Of a stretch of DNA of 64,000 nt, positions 35,703 to 46,400 are shown in pieces. Position numbers and translations under genes: made by a program. Every line of letters begins with the position of its first letter. Positions within the stretch are counted from its first letter, which is position 1. The stretch is taken from NCBI RefSeq assembly GCF_003473485.1, contig NC_053047.1, positions 1,007,001-1,071,000 of the forward strand, written 5' to 3'. The stretch is from Medicago truncatula (taxonomy: Eukaryota > Streptophyta > Magnoliopsida > Fabales > Fabaceae). The notes under the pieces were generated by a model. The model was not told where the DNA came from, did no database searches, and saw nothing but the letters and a program-made list of their open reading frames with translations.

Positions 35703-38062
35703 AGTAGTTTATTTTTATCATAGTTTGCATAACTTTATTATTTAAAAACTAGACCATTATATATTATAATAATAAGCCTAAGAGCTTAGGGTAAGAGTAT
35801 ATTATATTACTATATACTATGGATTTGCGTGGCAGCAAATTTCACGCAGGAAAAATATCGGTGACTATTTTCTCCACAAAATAAAAGGATATTGGTGGTT
35901 GTTGAATTAAGATCAGACGGTCTATACATCAAGTTCGTTATTTTAGTTTAGGTCTTGTTTCAATGTTTATTGATTTGTTGACTGCGTGAATGCATGAATT
36001 TGTGACCATGGCAAAGAGCTTGGGGACGGTATATTATGTTACTTACTATGGATTTGCTTGGTAGTAAATTTCACGAATTCATGCAGTAAAAACATCGGTG
36101 ATTTTTTCTCCAAAAAATTAAAGGACATCGGTGGTTGTTGAATTAAGATCGAACAGTCTATACATCAAGTTTGTTATTTTAGTTTAGGTATCGTTTCAAC
36201 GTTCGCTGATTTGTTGACTGCGTGAATGTATGAATTTGTGACTATGGCAAATTCAAATCAATATTATATAGTATATACTAGTTAACAAATACACTAGTGT
36301 AGAAAAACTGTCTGAGAGAGATCACAAGCAAGGAAAAGGGTGTGTGGTGAAGAGTTCCAATGAGAGGGAATATTGGAAAATGTTGCTGTTTTTCTTAGCT
36401 CTTTTTCCACTTAGTCTGACCATATCGTATGTTTGATTTTGTTAATTAAATCTGACCTGAGCAATATTCAGGCACGTGAGAGGCAGAGGGCACGTGCATC
36501 CACATTGGTCTATGCATTTCTTTAAAATTAAAAGGGCTTGATTAGCAAAAGTGACTCAAGTCAAATGTGTTTCAAAAAAAGTTCTGAAATCGCGATTACC
36601 ACTGTGACATTTGGCATTTTTTTAGTATCCGTAACTGCGGTTAAGTCTTTATTAACATATTTTGAACTTATTTTGATTGTATGTAGTTGAAATTGCATTA
36701 CTTCACGCAATTGAAGTATTGGTAGTTGTTAAATCAAGATCATATGATACATAAAATTGGCCGATATTTAAAAAAAACAAGCTTAAAATCAAACAATTCA
36801 ACCTTGATCTACAACTTGTCGAATGACAACATAAATGAATGAGATTATGATTGTATGCAATCCAAAACACTCGTATTAATCACATTTGATTGCATTTCCA
36901 TGCAATATAAAAATCACAATGCTAACGCAACTACGATTAACAATTTTGAAGAAGAATGGAAAGGTTAAGAGAAATATAACTATACAAGGATATCACGTGT
37001 ATTTTTTAATGAATGATTTAATCGTAGCCCTCTGTATTAATCCATTGGACAATATTTATTTAATCCTCTTATCTCTCACAATAAATTAACACTTCAATAA
37101 ATCTTTAAAATATCTCTCACAATAAATTAACACTTCTATAAATCTTTAAAAAAATTCAAAAAATAATAATTTTAGGATGACCAAAACCAAAAGTTTGTAT
37201 ATTTTAGAAGGATCATTATTTATTTAACGCTTTGAAAAAACAAAAGGTTATCCTAAAAATTATACATATATCATTACTCTTTAAAATTTTGGTCGGAGGT
37301 GTCAAAGTACAAGATGAATACATGTGCATATGTTGTATTTGGTAAGGAGAGCAAACTATTTTATTTTAGTTCATACATGAATGAGGGGAAGTAACTGGAA
37401 AGTAAATTGGGAAAGATTAGGATAAGAGATTGATTTGATTTAGTTTATTCTAAAGAGAGATTTGGACGGTTTGAAAGTTAATATGTTCAAAACCTTTACT
37501 TTGCATAAACTAAATAACTTTATGTTATGATGATGATACTAAGTTTTTCAAGGAAAAGGAGTCAGTTTGGATTTGGAGTACTGTTCTTTGAATTTTGATA
37601 TTCCTAAGGTTTAGTTGCATTTTAGTGCATAAAATTGGTACTTTTTTAACGTTATCTCTTTTAAATTTTGAAACAGTATTTATTATACAAAAACTATACA
37701 TATTTTCAATTACTCACATTTTTTGTTAAGGTCTATTTTCATGCTTTGTCTCCGGTGGATGAGTTGATCATGTTTCTCACTGTGAGTGAGTTCGTTTTTA
37801 CCGTGCGATATAATATTAAATTAATGAACAGACATGGTCATGAACCGGTAACATAATTCTACAGTGGTCTTCCAAGTTTTAATCAAATACCGTAAATAGC
37901 ACGATTCTATGTTGTACTTTGTAGAATTGTGGATAATTTATCTAACACCAATCAAAATCAACCGTGTTGTTTACAATTTACACATGGCCAATTCTTATTA
38001 GTATTGGGTAAATGCACACAACCACAATTGTTTCAAAGATAACCTAAACCTCGCCTATTTTC
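35703..38062. other. intergenic region with a tandem duplication
   Basis: Apart from the duplication at 35822-36250 I see no gene. Two CACGTG motifs lie close together near 36475-36500, without a gene beside them. Confidence 0.5.
35822..36250. repeat. two-copy tandem duplication, period about 236 bp
   Basis: Copies share GGTGGTTGTTGAATTAAGATC (in part) at 35901 and 36137, then TCTATACATCAAGTT and GATTTGTTGACTGCGTGAATG. Roughly 90% identical over about 190 bp; non-coding. Confidence 0.85.
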
Positions 38063-38065
38063 TAA

Positions 38066-38443
38066 GGCTTTGTTTGGGAGTTTGGAGGGAGGGTTTTGGA
38101 AAAAAGGAAGGAGCAAGTGGAAGAAATAGAAGACATTGGAAGGAGAGGGCTTTGGAGGATAATTTTTTACTCATAATAAAAAATTTCTCTCATTTGGGGG
38201 AAGTAAAAAATTGTATTAGGGGAGGGTTTTGGGGGGTTATGGAGGGTTTATATGAATTTTTCAAATTCAATCTATGTTGTTATAATATTCTTAAAATTAA
38301 AAGTATATTAATCACAAGTATTAGTTTATCATTCTCTAAATATTGTTCTTTAAAAAAATGTGAATTTTTTATCTATTTTTCTATATATTTCCAACCCCCC
38401 AAAGCCCTCCCCTCTATTCCCCTCCAAACTTTCAAAGAAAGCC
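38066..38443. mobile_element. Tourist/PIF-Harbinger MITE
   Basis: A 378-bp element. The left end reads GGCTTTGTTTGGGAGTTTGG; the right end is its imperfect complement, CCAAACTTTCAAAGAAAGCC. It is flanked by TAA at 38063-38065 and 38444-38446. Ends and 3-bp duplication match PIF/Harbinger MITEs. G-rich subterminal runs (GGAGGGTTTTGG) are present; non-coding. Confidence 0.85.
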
Positions 38444-38653
38444 TAATGGTTTGAAGTTGAACCACAAGACATGAATCCACGTAAGTTAAACTTGAACAAA
38501 GGTATTATACAAGAATAGATTAGTATAGGAGTAATGTTCTGAAACAAAACACTGTAACATTATAAACCCAAAATGAAATATTCAGTGCGAACTGCGAATG
38601 AGATGTTGTCAACAAAAAATCAACATATATATTCTGCTCCTTTGGAATGTGAA

Positions 38654-38884
38654 CTAAATTGACAGTCCCATGATACAAGGTATTGAAATTTCTAGTATCA
38701 CAGAGACATACACATGCAAACTTACATTTGTAATATTGAATACAAGGTTTAGCGCTTCCAAATAATCACTCTCACAAATAAAGTGTATATAGCCGAGATC
38801 ATAACAAGTTACAATCTTAAATTGAATAGCACAAAGTTCTGCCAAAAGTGCATCACCATCATTTACAAAAAGAGTGAACCCCAC
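38654..38884 (-). pseudogene. RNase H (RVT_3-like) fragment of a retroelement
   Basis: The minus-strand translation includes ALLAELCAIQFKIVTCYDLG and ICESDYLEALNLV, matching the plant RNase H-like domain attached to LINE reverse transcriptases and to domesticated relatives (AEL.A.. helix, then the ESD motif). Only the middle of the domain remains and no ATG precedes it. A relic. Confidence 0.65.
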
Positions 38885-39174
38885 TCAGTAGCATCTAAAT
38901 GTAAGCAATAGTGCATACAAAATATTATTTGAATCCTACAGAATAAAGCTACAGATTTTATAAATCAAAATGTACTCCCCATAAAAAAAATGAAAGAAAT
39001 TACCCAACAATAGATGGTTGAAATTATTTGAAAACATGTCATGAAGATATTGAATTTTGCTACATTACTGAACAGATATTTTTTAACAACTAAGCGACTC
39101 CCTCCTTTATCCTAACATGTTTCTTATACATATCTTCAACATTTATGCTAATGTTAGTTTTAAGTGTCCTCGTA

Positions 39175-39240
39175 AGCTTAGCTCAATTGGTTAGTACAAT
39201 GCATAAAATATGTAAGATCCGAGGTTTGAATTTTTGTGGA
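39175..39240 (+). repeat. tRNA-derived SINE-like fragment
   Basis: AGCTTAGCTCAATTGGTTAG resembles a pol III A box, and CCGAGGTTTGAATTTTTGTGG about 45 nt downstream resembles a B box. It lacks tRNA folding, so it is a SINE-type or tRNA-like relic rather than a tRNA gene. Confidence 0.45.
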
Positions 39241-40500
39241 TGAACAACAAGATTGGTGAGGTGGAGAATTGACATTTTGCATTTTTGGATAGACAAAACG
39301 CTTACAATGAACTCATGTCTAAGGAGCCGATGCCGCCAAAGAAACCAACAAATGAGCACAATCCAATTGTTTGTGATGATACTCCCACTCCGCAAAAAAA
39401 GGAACAAGATCTTGAATGGACGGACGACATGGAAGAAGACGACAATTTAGGACTTTCACTAGACCTCTTAGATAGGTTATTATAGGTTAGGACACTTATA
39501 GGTCGGTCGGTGTTCGTCCTATTTTTTGGTGGTATTACACCCCGACTTATTTTTTGGTGGCCGGTTATGTAATTTGGATATTTGTGGCCAATATGTAACT
39601 AATATTATATATATTAAATGAGATGAATTATTTTTTTGGTGGTCGGTTATGTCACACCAATTATTGCTCGCATTACTTACTTTGTCACTAATTATTCAAC
39701 TATTTATTTTATCTCATTTATCTCATATTTGTTCTCATACTTTCATTATATTTTTGTGAAGTGAAACATGTGTGAAGATGCACAAGATCCGATTAAACTT
39801 CATGTCCGTTATGTAGATGTGAAAAGGAGGGCGTGGTTCACTATAAACGCCACCAACAAGTTGGACGGGTTGAAGACAAAACTTGACGACTTTTTTATCC
39901 ATATTGTTTCAAATCACATAACATATTATGTAGTAGTACAAGTTCCAGGTGTGGACTTGGGGGAGGATAAGGAAGAGGACCGTTAAAAGACCGTGTATTT
40001 TCCACAACTAGTCAAAGATGATAGTGACGTTGATTACATGTTTCGCGTGATGGTTGAAAATAACCTTTTACATCTTTATGTCCGATGCGTTGAAGTGTAA
40101 TATTTATTAACGTGTAATAGTGTAATGTTTTCCGAATTTGTGTCCGTATCGTTGAATTTTAATGAATTTGTGTTGATGTAATTTAACGATGAATTTGGGT
40201 AATTTTGACCGTTTATGTGAGATTATGTAATTTTAGAAATTTATGGACAAATTTGTGTAATTTGGATCGTTTACGTGTCATTAAGTGTGTTTAAATGATT
40301 ACGGGTCATTACCGACGAATTTGTGTAATTTGGACCGTTTGGATCGTTATGTGTGATTATGTGATTGTGAAAAAACAATGTTTTTGTGTAATTTTGATCG
40401 ATTGTGTCGTATTATCCAATAATCTTGTTAAACTGGTGTAAGTCGGTTCAATTACGAGCATCTTAAGGTTACGTGCCTTTGATGACAGATATTGCATTCA
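39241..40500 (+). other. short open frames, possibly transposon relics
   Basis: Two short frames look more protein-like than chance. One at 39285-39485 includes EPMPPKKPTNEHNPIVCDD and an acidic DDMEEDDN tail. One at 39768-39986 includes KLHVRYVDVKRRAWFTINATN. I do not recognise either. Between and after them is AT-rich DNA with repeated ATTTGTGTAATTTGGA-like words (40200-40400). They may be pieces of a decayed DNA transposon. Confidence 0.3.
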
Positions 40501-40504
40501 ATGC

Positions 40505-40537
40505 ATATCAGTACATCATTTATTGCTGTACTGATAT
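40505..40537. repeat. 10-bp stem-loop
   Basis: ATATCAGTAC (40505-40514) and its exact complement GTACTGATAT (40528-40537), with a 13-nt spacer. It directly precedes the palindrome cluster at 40550. Confidence 0.85.
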
Positions 40538-40549
40538 ATTAGTAGAGCG

Positions 40550-40735
40550 TGAGTTAACTCGCGCAAGTGTTAACACTATGCGTGAGTTAACTCACGCAGT
40601 GTTTTACACTTGCGCAACTTAATTGACGCAGCCTCACGCAGTGTTTTACACTTGCGCATCTTAACTTGCGCATTGTTTGTTAACTAACACATAGTTTTTC
40701 ACTTGCGTTAGTTAACTAGCGCAAGGGTAAATTTG
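40550..40735. repeat. cluster of GCGCAAGT/GAGTTAACTC palindromic words
   Basis: Repeated short words (CTTGCGCA, TGCGCAAC, CTCACGCAGTGTTTTACACT twice, GTTAACT several times) in both orientations. TGCGTGAGTTAACTCACGCA at 40579-40598 is a perfect 20-nt palindrome. GC-richer than its surroundings, it lies 60-240 bp upstream of the promoter motifs at 40794. It may be a transposon end or a protein-binding array. Confidence 0.7.
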
Positions 40736-40793
40736 GAACGGCTGGACGGTGCGAGCAAAATGTGCTGGGTGGAGAGCAGAGTTCTCAAATTTA

Positions 40794-40899
40794 TGGGCTA
40801 CATGAACAAAGCCCATTAACCTAAATGGTTAAAGCCCATTAGCCAACACTATGGCTATAAATATTTTCGTTATGTGATTGCTTAGTTCACAAACCCTAA
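40794..40899 (+). promoter_or_regulatory. Site II / TATA / telo-box promoter
   Basis: Three Site II cores (TGGGCT at 40794, AGCCCA at 40810 and 40833), a TATA box TATAAATA at 40856-40863, and AAACCCTAA (telo-box) at 40891-40899, where transcription should start. This combination is typical of plant genes for ribosome biogenesis, including snoRNA genes. A pyrimidine-rich leader follows. The snoRNA lies 240 nt downstream on the same strand. Confidence 0.7.
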
Positions 40900-41141
40900 T
40901 ATTCATTGTGCGGCCATAGCTTCTCTCTCAATTGGTCTTTCTTTTCTGTTTCTGTTCAAGTCTTTTAAACTCATTTCTTTCTTTCAGTTATGATATGTAA
41001 AGTTCTCAAATCCAAGTTTATGATATGCAAAGTTCAACCATCACTTTTTCATATTTTTTCATATTTCATATATTTTCATATTATTTATGTGAGTTAAATT
41101 GGCTTTTTGTTGATTATGTTTTATATGTTTATGATATAAAT

Positions 41142-41225
41142 GATGTTGAGTGATGAAAAAAATCAATCGGATTCCCATTGATATTTTCATAGATGAGATT
41201 ACAACCAGCTACTTCTGACAACATC
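41142..41225 (+). ncRNA. box C/D snoRNA, two predicted 25S rRNA guides
   Basis: Box C GTGATGA (41150-41156) and box D CTGA (41215-41218) are enclosed by a terminal stem GATGTTG/CAACATC (41142-41148, 41219-41225), extendable to 9 bp. A degenerate D' (TTGA, 41178-41181) and C' (GATGA core, 41192-41196) lie inside. Upstream of box D, AACCAGCTACT is complementary to AGTAGCTGGTT of 25S rRNA; the fifth-base rule points to the A in AGUAGC. Upstream of D', TCGGATTCCC is complementary to GGGAATCCGA of 25S. From memory these are the sites of yeast Am817 (snR60) and Am2256 (snR63). It would guide 2'-O-methylation with fibrillarin in the nucleolus. The rRNA matches are recalled, not searched. Confidence 0.8.
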
Positions 41226-41610
41226 ATGTTTATTTTTTATTTTACTTTGTTCATAGTCTAAATTTTTATCTTGTTTATTTCTGTGCTCTCAAGATTTATT
41301 ACTACCACTTATGTTTTGTACATTTTATATATTATTATTTATATCTTCTCATATTCCTAGATTAAGTTTTTTTTTTATAATAATTAATTTATTGTTTAAT
41401 ATGTGGTACGAAATTCGTTAAAAGAATGTTTTTTTTTTTAAATCAAATAAGATTATTTCTTGTTAATTTTTAATTCACGTAAGGTTTTATTGTTGTCAAA
41501 GAAGCTCAAAGTTTAGTTATTTTAATTCATGTGTGAATTTGCTAGTAAATAGTACCATAATGTTGATTGTGATACAGGTAGAAATAAATTAAGACAACAA
41601 CCGCAGCTTC

Positions 41611-41693
41611 CTTTACAGCGGTCTAATAGTTATTGTTGTTAATGTCGACCAAGTCTTGTTGACAATGAATAAGAGTTGTTGATTGCTGTAAAG
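41611..41693 (+). ncRNA. candidate structured RNA stem-loop, unit 1
   Basis: Lower stem CTTTACAGC/GCTGTAAAG (41611-41619, 41685-41693), internal loops of about 20 nt, and upper stem TGTCGAC/GTTGACA (41643-41649, 41658-41664) with an 8-nt loop. The same architecture recurs at 49026-49099 with compensatory base changes. A conserved block ATGGTTGTAATGG follows, with a short second hairpin TTGTAA/TTACAA. It may be part of the same transcript as the snoRNA. It resembles an H/ACA hairpin only loosely. Confidence 0.4.
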
Positions 41694-41759
41694 ATAGAAA
41701 TGGTTGTAATGGGGAATTATAGGCTTACAATATTTTTCATGGTGGTATTGGACTAGAAT

Positions 41760-42367
41760 ACAAAAACACACAGCCTTGAACTGTTAACGAGAATGTACGA
41801 AAAAGTATGTCATATGGTAAAACTGTTAAAGTGAATGTAAACCTTGAATTCATCAATTTTTTTTCCTGTAATACTAATATATTATATAAATAATTGAAAA
41901 ATGATTTTTTTTTTTTTAAACGTATCCGATCAAAAATGATTTTTTTTTTTTTTTTTAAATTCGAGGGGATCAATCCACCGTTTACGTACCAAGTCTTGAA
42001 GCTAGAGTTATGGATTTATTCATCAAAATTAGTGTCGGAGAAGATTGAACCTAAAACCTTAAAAAGAGCATTGATTCCAAACCAACCACTAAACTAACTC
42101 CAAATGAGGTTTTTCTAAATTATCTAATAATCGAAAGAAAACATCAACAAATACTTCCACATCTTGAATAAAAGTGTTCAAGCTTGTCCCACAATTGAAG
42201 TTTACTCCAATATGTAATACTATTTCATAACAACAAAGGAACAAATGACAATTATACTCATATATGTCTTACACATAAATCTATGTCTATTAGTTAAGCA
42301 ATCCATCCCAACGCGTCACATAATGTTTAACCTTAAGGGGGATAGGTAGTGCCCATAATTTATTTCA
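41760..42367. other. AT-rich spacer before the LINE
   Basis: No gene. Includes two T-runs of 12-16 around 41905-41955 and a remnant near 41990-42080 (GATTGAACCTAAAACCTTAAAAAG) that looks like repeat DNA. Confidence 0.4.
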
Positions 42368-43528
42368 AATAAGGTGAGGAGGAGAATAGGTAACGGGAGA
42401 AATACTAGCTTTTGGAAGGATAAATGGGTAGGGGATGCACCACTATTTAGGACATTCCCTAGACTTTTTTCTTTGTCCAACCAAAAGGAAGCGAAGGTGG
42501 GGGATGTGGTTGAGATCCGAGGAGGGGGGTGCGTTTGGAATACTACGTGGAGGAGGAACCCATTTATGTGGGAGACTAATCTCATTCAGAACTTGATGGC
42601 CATTTTGGAGGATGTTATGTTTGGAGGAGGGGAGGATAAATGGGAATGGATTCCGGAGGATAATGGTTTATTTTCAGTCAAATCCGCTTACTCTATTTTG
42701 GAAAATATTTTCCTTTTGTAGAAGCTGTAGGTGTGATCAATGAGGGGGTTTTTTCCGCACTTTGGAAGAGTCCGGCTCCTTCCAAAGTTGTGGCGTTCTC
42801 TTGGTCCTTGCTCCTTGATCGTATTCCCTGGAGGGATAATCTAGCCCTTCGTCATATTCTTGACCTGGATGTGTCTATGCTTTGTGTCTTGTGCGGGAGG
42901 AAGGTGGAGACATCTACCCATCTCTTTTTGCATTGTGATGTCTCCTCCTTAATTTGGCGTGGAATTTTAAATTAGCTTGGGGTTAACTTTATTACTCCAC
43001 ATAACTTGGCCGTACAATTTGAATGTTGGAGTAATGAGGTGGTTTCTAAGAGACATAAGAAAGGTTTTTGGTTGATTTGGCACGCGACAATTTGGTTGAT
43101 TTGGAAGGAAAGAAATGCAAGGATTTTTAATAACAAAGCGAAGGAGGTTGGTGAGATAGTGGATGAGATTAAAGCGGTTTCTTGGGTTTGGACGTTGAGT
43201 AGATTAAAGATAGCATCGTTCCTCTTTTATGAGTGGACTTGGAATCCTAAAGAGTGCCTAAATAGGGAGATGAAAGGTGCTGTCTTTTTGGATCAACTAG
43301 TGCAGGTTGTTTTTTCTCTATTTGGCTTTAGGAAGGGTCTTTGTATAGATTATTTTTTGGTACTGTTAGGCCTTCCTTCAGTTGTTTTTTGCTGCGCTAG
43401 TTTCCTTCATTGCTGCTGCTTTTTTGGTACAGTAGGGAAGGGGCTTCTATTTTGTATCTGCTAAGCATTTTGCACCTCTGGTGCGTGCTGTTTTAATATA
43501 TGCCGATTCAAAAAAAAAAAAAAAACAC
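42368..43528 (+). mobile_element. 5'-truncated L1-type LINE with poly(A)
   Basis: The 3' part of a plant L1 reverse-transcriptase ORF: RIGNGRNTSFWKDKWVGD, then a zf-RVT domain (FSALWKSPAPSKVVAFSW, RRKVETSTHLFLHCDV-like Cys/His residues) and a tail with FWLIWHATIWLIWKERNARI. Stop codons interrupt at about 42720 and 42973. The 3' UTR ends TGCCGATTC followed by a poly(A) run (43510-43525), typical of legume L1s. The reverse-transcriptase core and ORF1 are missing, so it is dead. It sits inside the tandem-unit region. Confidence 0.88.
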
Positions 43529-43605
43529 CCCACACTTTCAATCATCCTGATCTATTAACACATTCACACAAACCCTATTTTAAGTATGCACCTATTTATC
43601 AAACC

Positions 43606-44340
43606 AAACGGTGTCGTTTAATTTGGGAAAGGTTAGTTTTTCCCCACCATAGGAAAGTTAGTTTTTAACCATTAGATTAAATAGGGTACACAATTTTATC
43701 ATGATCTCTCAACATCAAATTTTTCCCACATCATCTTCCACCACCACCATCACCACCAAAAAACTTTGTCTTCTTCAACTCAACACCAGATTATTTGTTT
43801 TACACTATCTTTCACCCTCTTTTTTTTTTATGTCCCCCACACATCCACACACCACCACCACCACCACTAAATCATAGATTCAGCAATCACTTTTACCACC
43901 ACCGCACCACCACACACCACCATGGTTTGTTGCTGGAAAGTTTCTGGTGATGTATAGTTGTTTATTCTTAAGTAACCTTGACATTTTTTGAATTTAGAAT
44001 CATAAAATAATTTCTCGAATCCTTCTCCTAAGCTCATTAACATAAACTTTAAAATTCTTTCTGATAAATATGTCATCTTACTACAATAGTTCTGCACTGC
44101 AAATATAACCACCGTCAGCGACGAATCTTCCACAAAAGGAATAGAAGTTCCTCTCAAGAATGTCCATCACTCCACGGTTGTTTTCTTCCACAATCGAAGA
44201 GAGAATGATGGTAGAAGAAAGTGTGGAAAAATTTAGTAATGAGAGAGTATGATTAAAATGTGTTTCTCATTTGATCTAACGGTCAAAAAAATCTTTCCCA
44301 TGATGGGAAAAAATTAACCTTTTCCAAATTAAATGGCACC
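43606..44340. mobile_element. MULE-like non-autonomous element
   Basis: Terminal inverted repeats of about 75 bp: the left AAACGGTGTCGTTTAATTTG... pairs with the right ...CCAAATTAAATGGCACC. The element is flanked by a perfect 10-bp direct repeat TTATCAAACC (43596-43605, 44341-44350). Long inverted repeats with 9-10-bp duplications suggest a Mutator-like MITE. The interior has CCACCA-rich DNA and a minus-strand frame (43867-44157) that I do not recognise. Confidence 0.8.
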
Positions 44341-44677
44341 TTATCAAACCGCCAATAACTTTTCTTCTATTCCTTCAAAGTTAAGAAGCGATACGTCTTC
44401 ATTCCACTTCCTATAAGTTGACAGTGTTCCGAAGACTCATAGGTTTTTATTTATATATAATATATAGTCATCTGTCATTGGAATTTATGATAATTTTAAG
44501 TATTAATCCATAATTCCTTCAAAAAAAAAAGTATTAATCTATAATGAACCACTCATAAACATTGTATAACTCAACCAAAAATTAGTATTGTGGACCACAT
44601 AAATGTGTACCAAAGAAAACAAAGAAAGTGGGCAGTAGACACTGCATTGTTATTTCTATCTTCAACAACATCCAAAT

Positions 44678-45836
44678 CTGTGAAGCCCGGATACGAGATA
44701 CGATACGGATACGATACTGCACCGATACGTCGATACGGCAAAATTTCAAAAATCAAGATACGATACGGCTGAGATACGTTAATAAAAAAATTATATAATT
44801 AAATGTACTATATAATTATAACCATTTTTTTATTATGCAAGTATATTAACAAACACAAGAAACCAGACTCGTAGCACATTAATATAAATATAATATTGAC
44901 GATTAAGAGAGTGGTCATTAGTCAATTACATACGCAATATATACCAAAATTAAGAGCACCATCAGTGTTATACATCAATGCTACACTATATCCAAAATGA
45001 ACTTGTTAGTGATATACTATATCGATCCAAAAAAAAATCACTATATCCAAAAAAAGAACACATCAGTACTAAGAGTTAACACTAACAAGTAACTGACGTT
45101 TACATCTCCTCTCCTCCATTCCCATCATCAAGATACAGATCAACTTCCAAATCCGGTTCATCCAAAGACAACTCTGCTAACTCAATTCCAACACCATCAA
45201 GCGGTTCATGCGCATCTCCTCTAATGTCCCACATTCTTGATTGTCCTTTCTTATATCCACATTCTTTCCTTGACAATAGTCGAAGATTAATATGCACATA
45301 AACCAAATCTTCTACCCTTTTTGGATCCATTTTGTTTCTTTTCAAAGAATGGATAAAAGAGAAAGTACTCAAATTTCTCTCACAACAGGAGGAAGAACAA
45401 GGTTGCACAGGAAGCTTTAAAGCAAGCTTTTGGATAGTTCGACGGTGGCCAAAGTGGACGGCGACCACTTTGGAAGAAAAAGTTGAAACCCTAATTTCTT
45501 AGAAAGGGAAAGATGCAATTGGTTGTGTGGTGTGGTGTGGGTCGTACTGGCACCAAAGAAAGATAAAGGAAATATATATATATTATAGTAATATAATGTT
45601 TTTATTCTTATTTTTTACACAAAAAAAAAAACAGAAATCAAAATAATATAAAAAAACACAAGTATCCGTGCGTATCGGGATGTATCGGAAAGTATCGGAT
45701 AATTATTTTTTAAAAAAATAAAATTTAATATTTAGATACTCTCCGGATACGTATCGGAAAGTATCGGGCAGGTATCGGTGCAGGATACGCAGGGGATACG
45801 GTACGTCATCCATTTTGAAGTATCGGGGCTTCACAG
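44678..45836 (-). mobile_element. internally deleted hAT transposon
   Basis: A 1159-bp element with terminal repeats CTGTGAAGCCC and GGGCTTCACAG and a perfect 8-bp duplication ATCCAAAT (44670-44677, 45837-45844), the hAT hallmark. GATACG words crowd both subterminal regions. The only coding relic, on the minus strand (45468-45100), is the hAT C-terminal dimerisation domain: CSSSCCERNLSTFSFIHSLK and MDPKRVEDLVYVHINLRL. The DDE catalytic core is absent, so it could move only with help. Uninterrupted copies of the target sequence occur at about 53480 and 56410. Confidence 0.92.
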
Positions 45837-45844
45837 ATCCAAAT

Positions 45845-46299
45845 TCATCTTTCTCATTTACTTTTCAACTTTTTCCATTTTTATGCTCCAAACCATTTAG
45901 AAAGGAATCTTTGACCTGAGGAGTAAGAAAAAGATGGATAAATTGTTTCAATGTCTTAATTTGTTATAATAAAACTTGATTAAAAATGCCAACCGAAATG
46001 CAAACGGTTAGTTTTTGTTTTGGTTTGGTATAAACATATATTTATTAACTAAGTTAAGAAAATAAATATTGGGATTTTTTTTATTTTAAAATCCAAAAAA
46101 TCGAAGGCTATTCTAGGGTTTTGAGCGGCTTTTATCATACGTGTAATAACTTAGTTGGTAGTGACAATACAATATACAAGAGTTGGAGTTTAAACCCTAA
46201 TTTTTCTATTTATTCATCTTAAAGGATGAATTTTTAATCATTAAACAATTTGATTAAAAAATAATAATATTGAGCCACTTCACTCAAACCCCAAAGATG
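45845..46299. other. diverged unit sequence after the hAT element
   Basis: Continues the duplicated sequence (CCATTTAGAAAGGAATCTTTG, compare 56485) interrupted by the hAT element, then AT-rich DNA with a TTTAAACCCTAATTTTTC stretch. No gene. Confidence 0.5.
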
Positions 46300-46400
46300 G
46301 ATTGTGCTTCATTTGGTTGGACTGGATTTGTCCACAAAAGTTGAAATCAAATCTAACGGTGAAACTCATAATTTCTTCTCATATAAATACCCCAAGCATC
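46300..46400 (+). promoter_or_regulatory. duplicated promoter-like block, unit 2
   Basis: About 100 bp, nearly identical to 48167-48257: GATTGTGCTTCAT, TTTGTCCACA, TCTAACGGTGAAACTCATAA, then the TATA-type CATATAAATACCCC. It ends just before a C-rich leader. The long frame across it (46304-46561) is a by-product. Confidence 0.55.

Noticed and set aside
36465..36505. GCAGAGGGCACGTGCA resembles part of miR164.
   Set aside because: The match is shifted by an inserted base and there is no complementary arm within a few hundred bases; the resemblance comes from two CACGTG motifs.
40891..40899. AAACCCTAA as an interstitial telomere repeat.
   Set aside because: Only one copy, placed just after a TATA box; it fits a telo-box promoter motif better.
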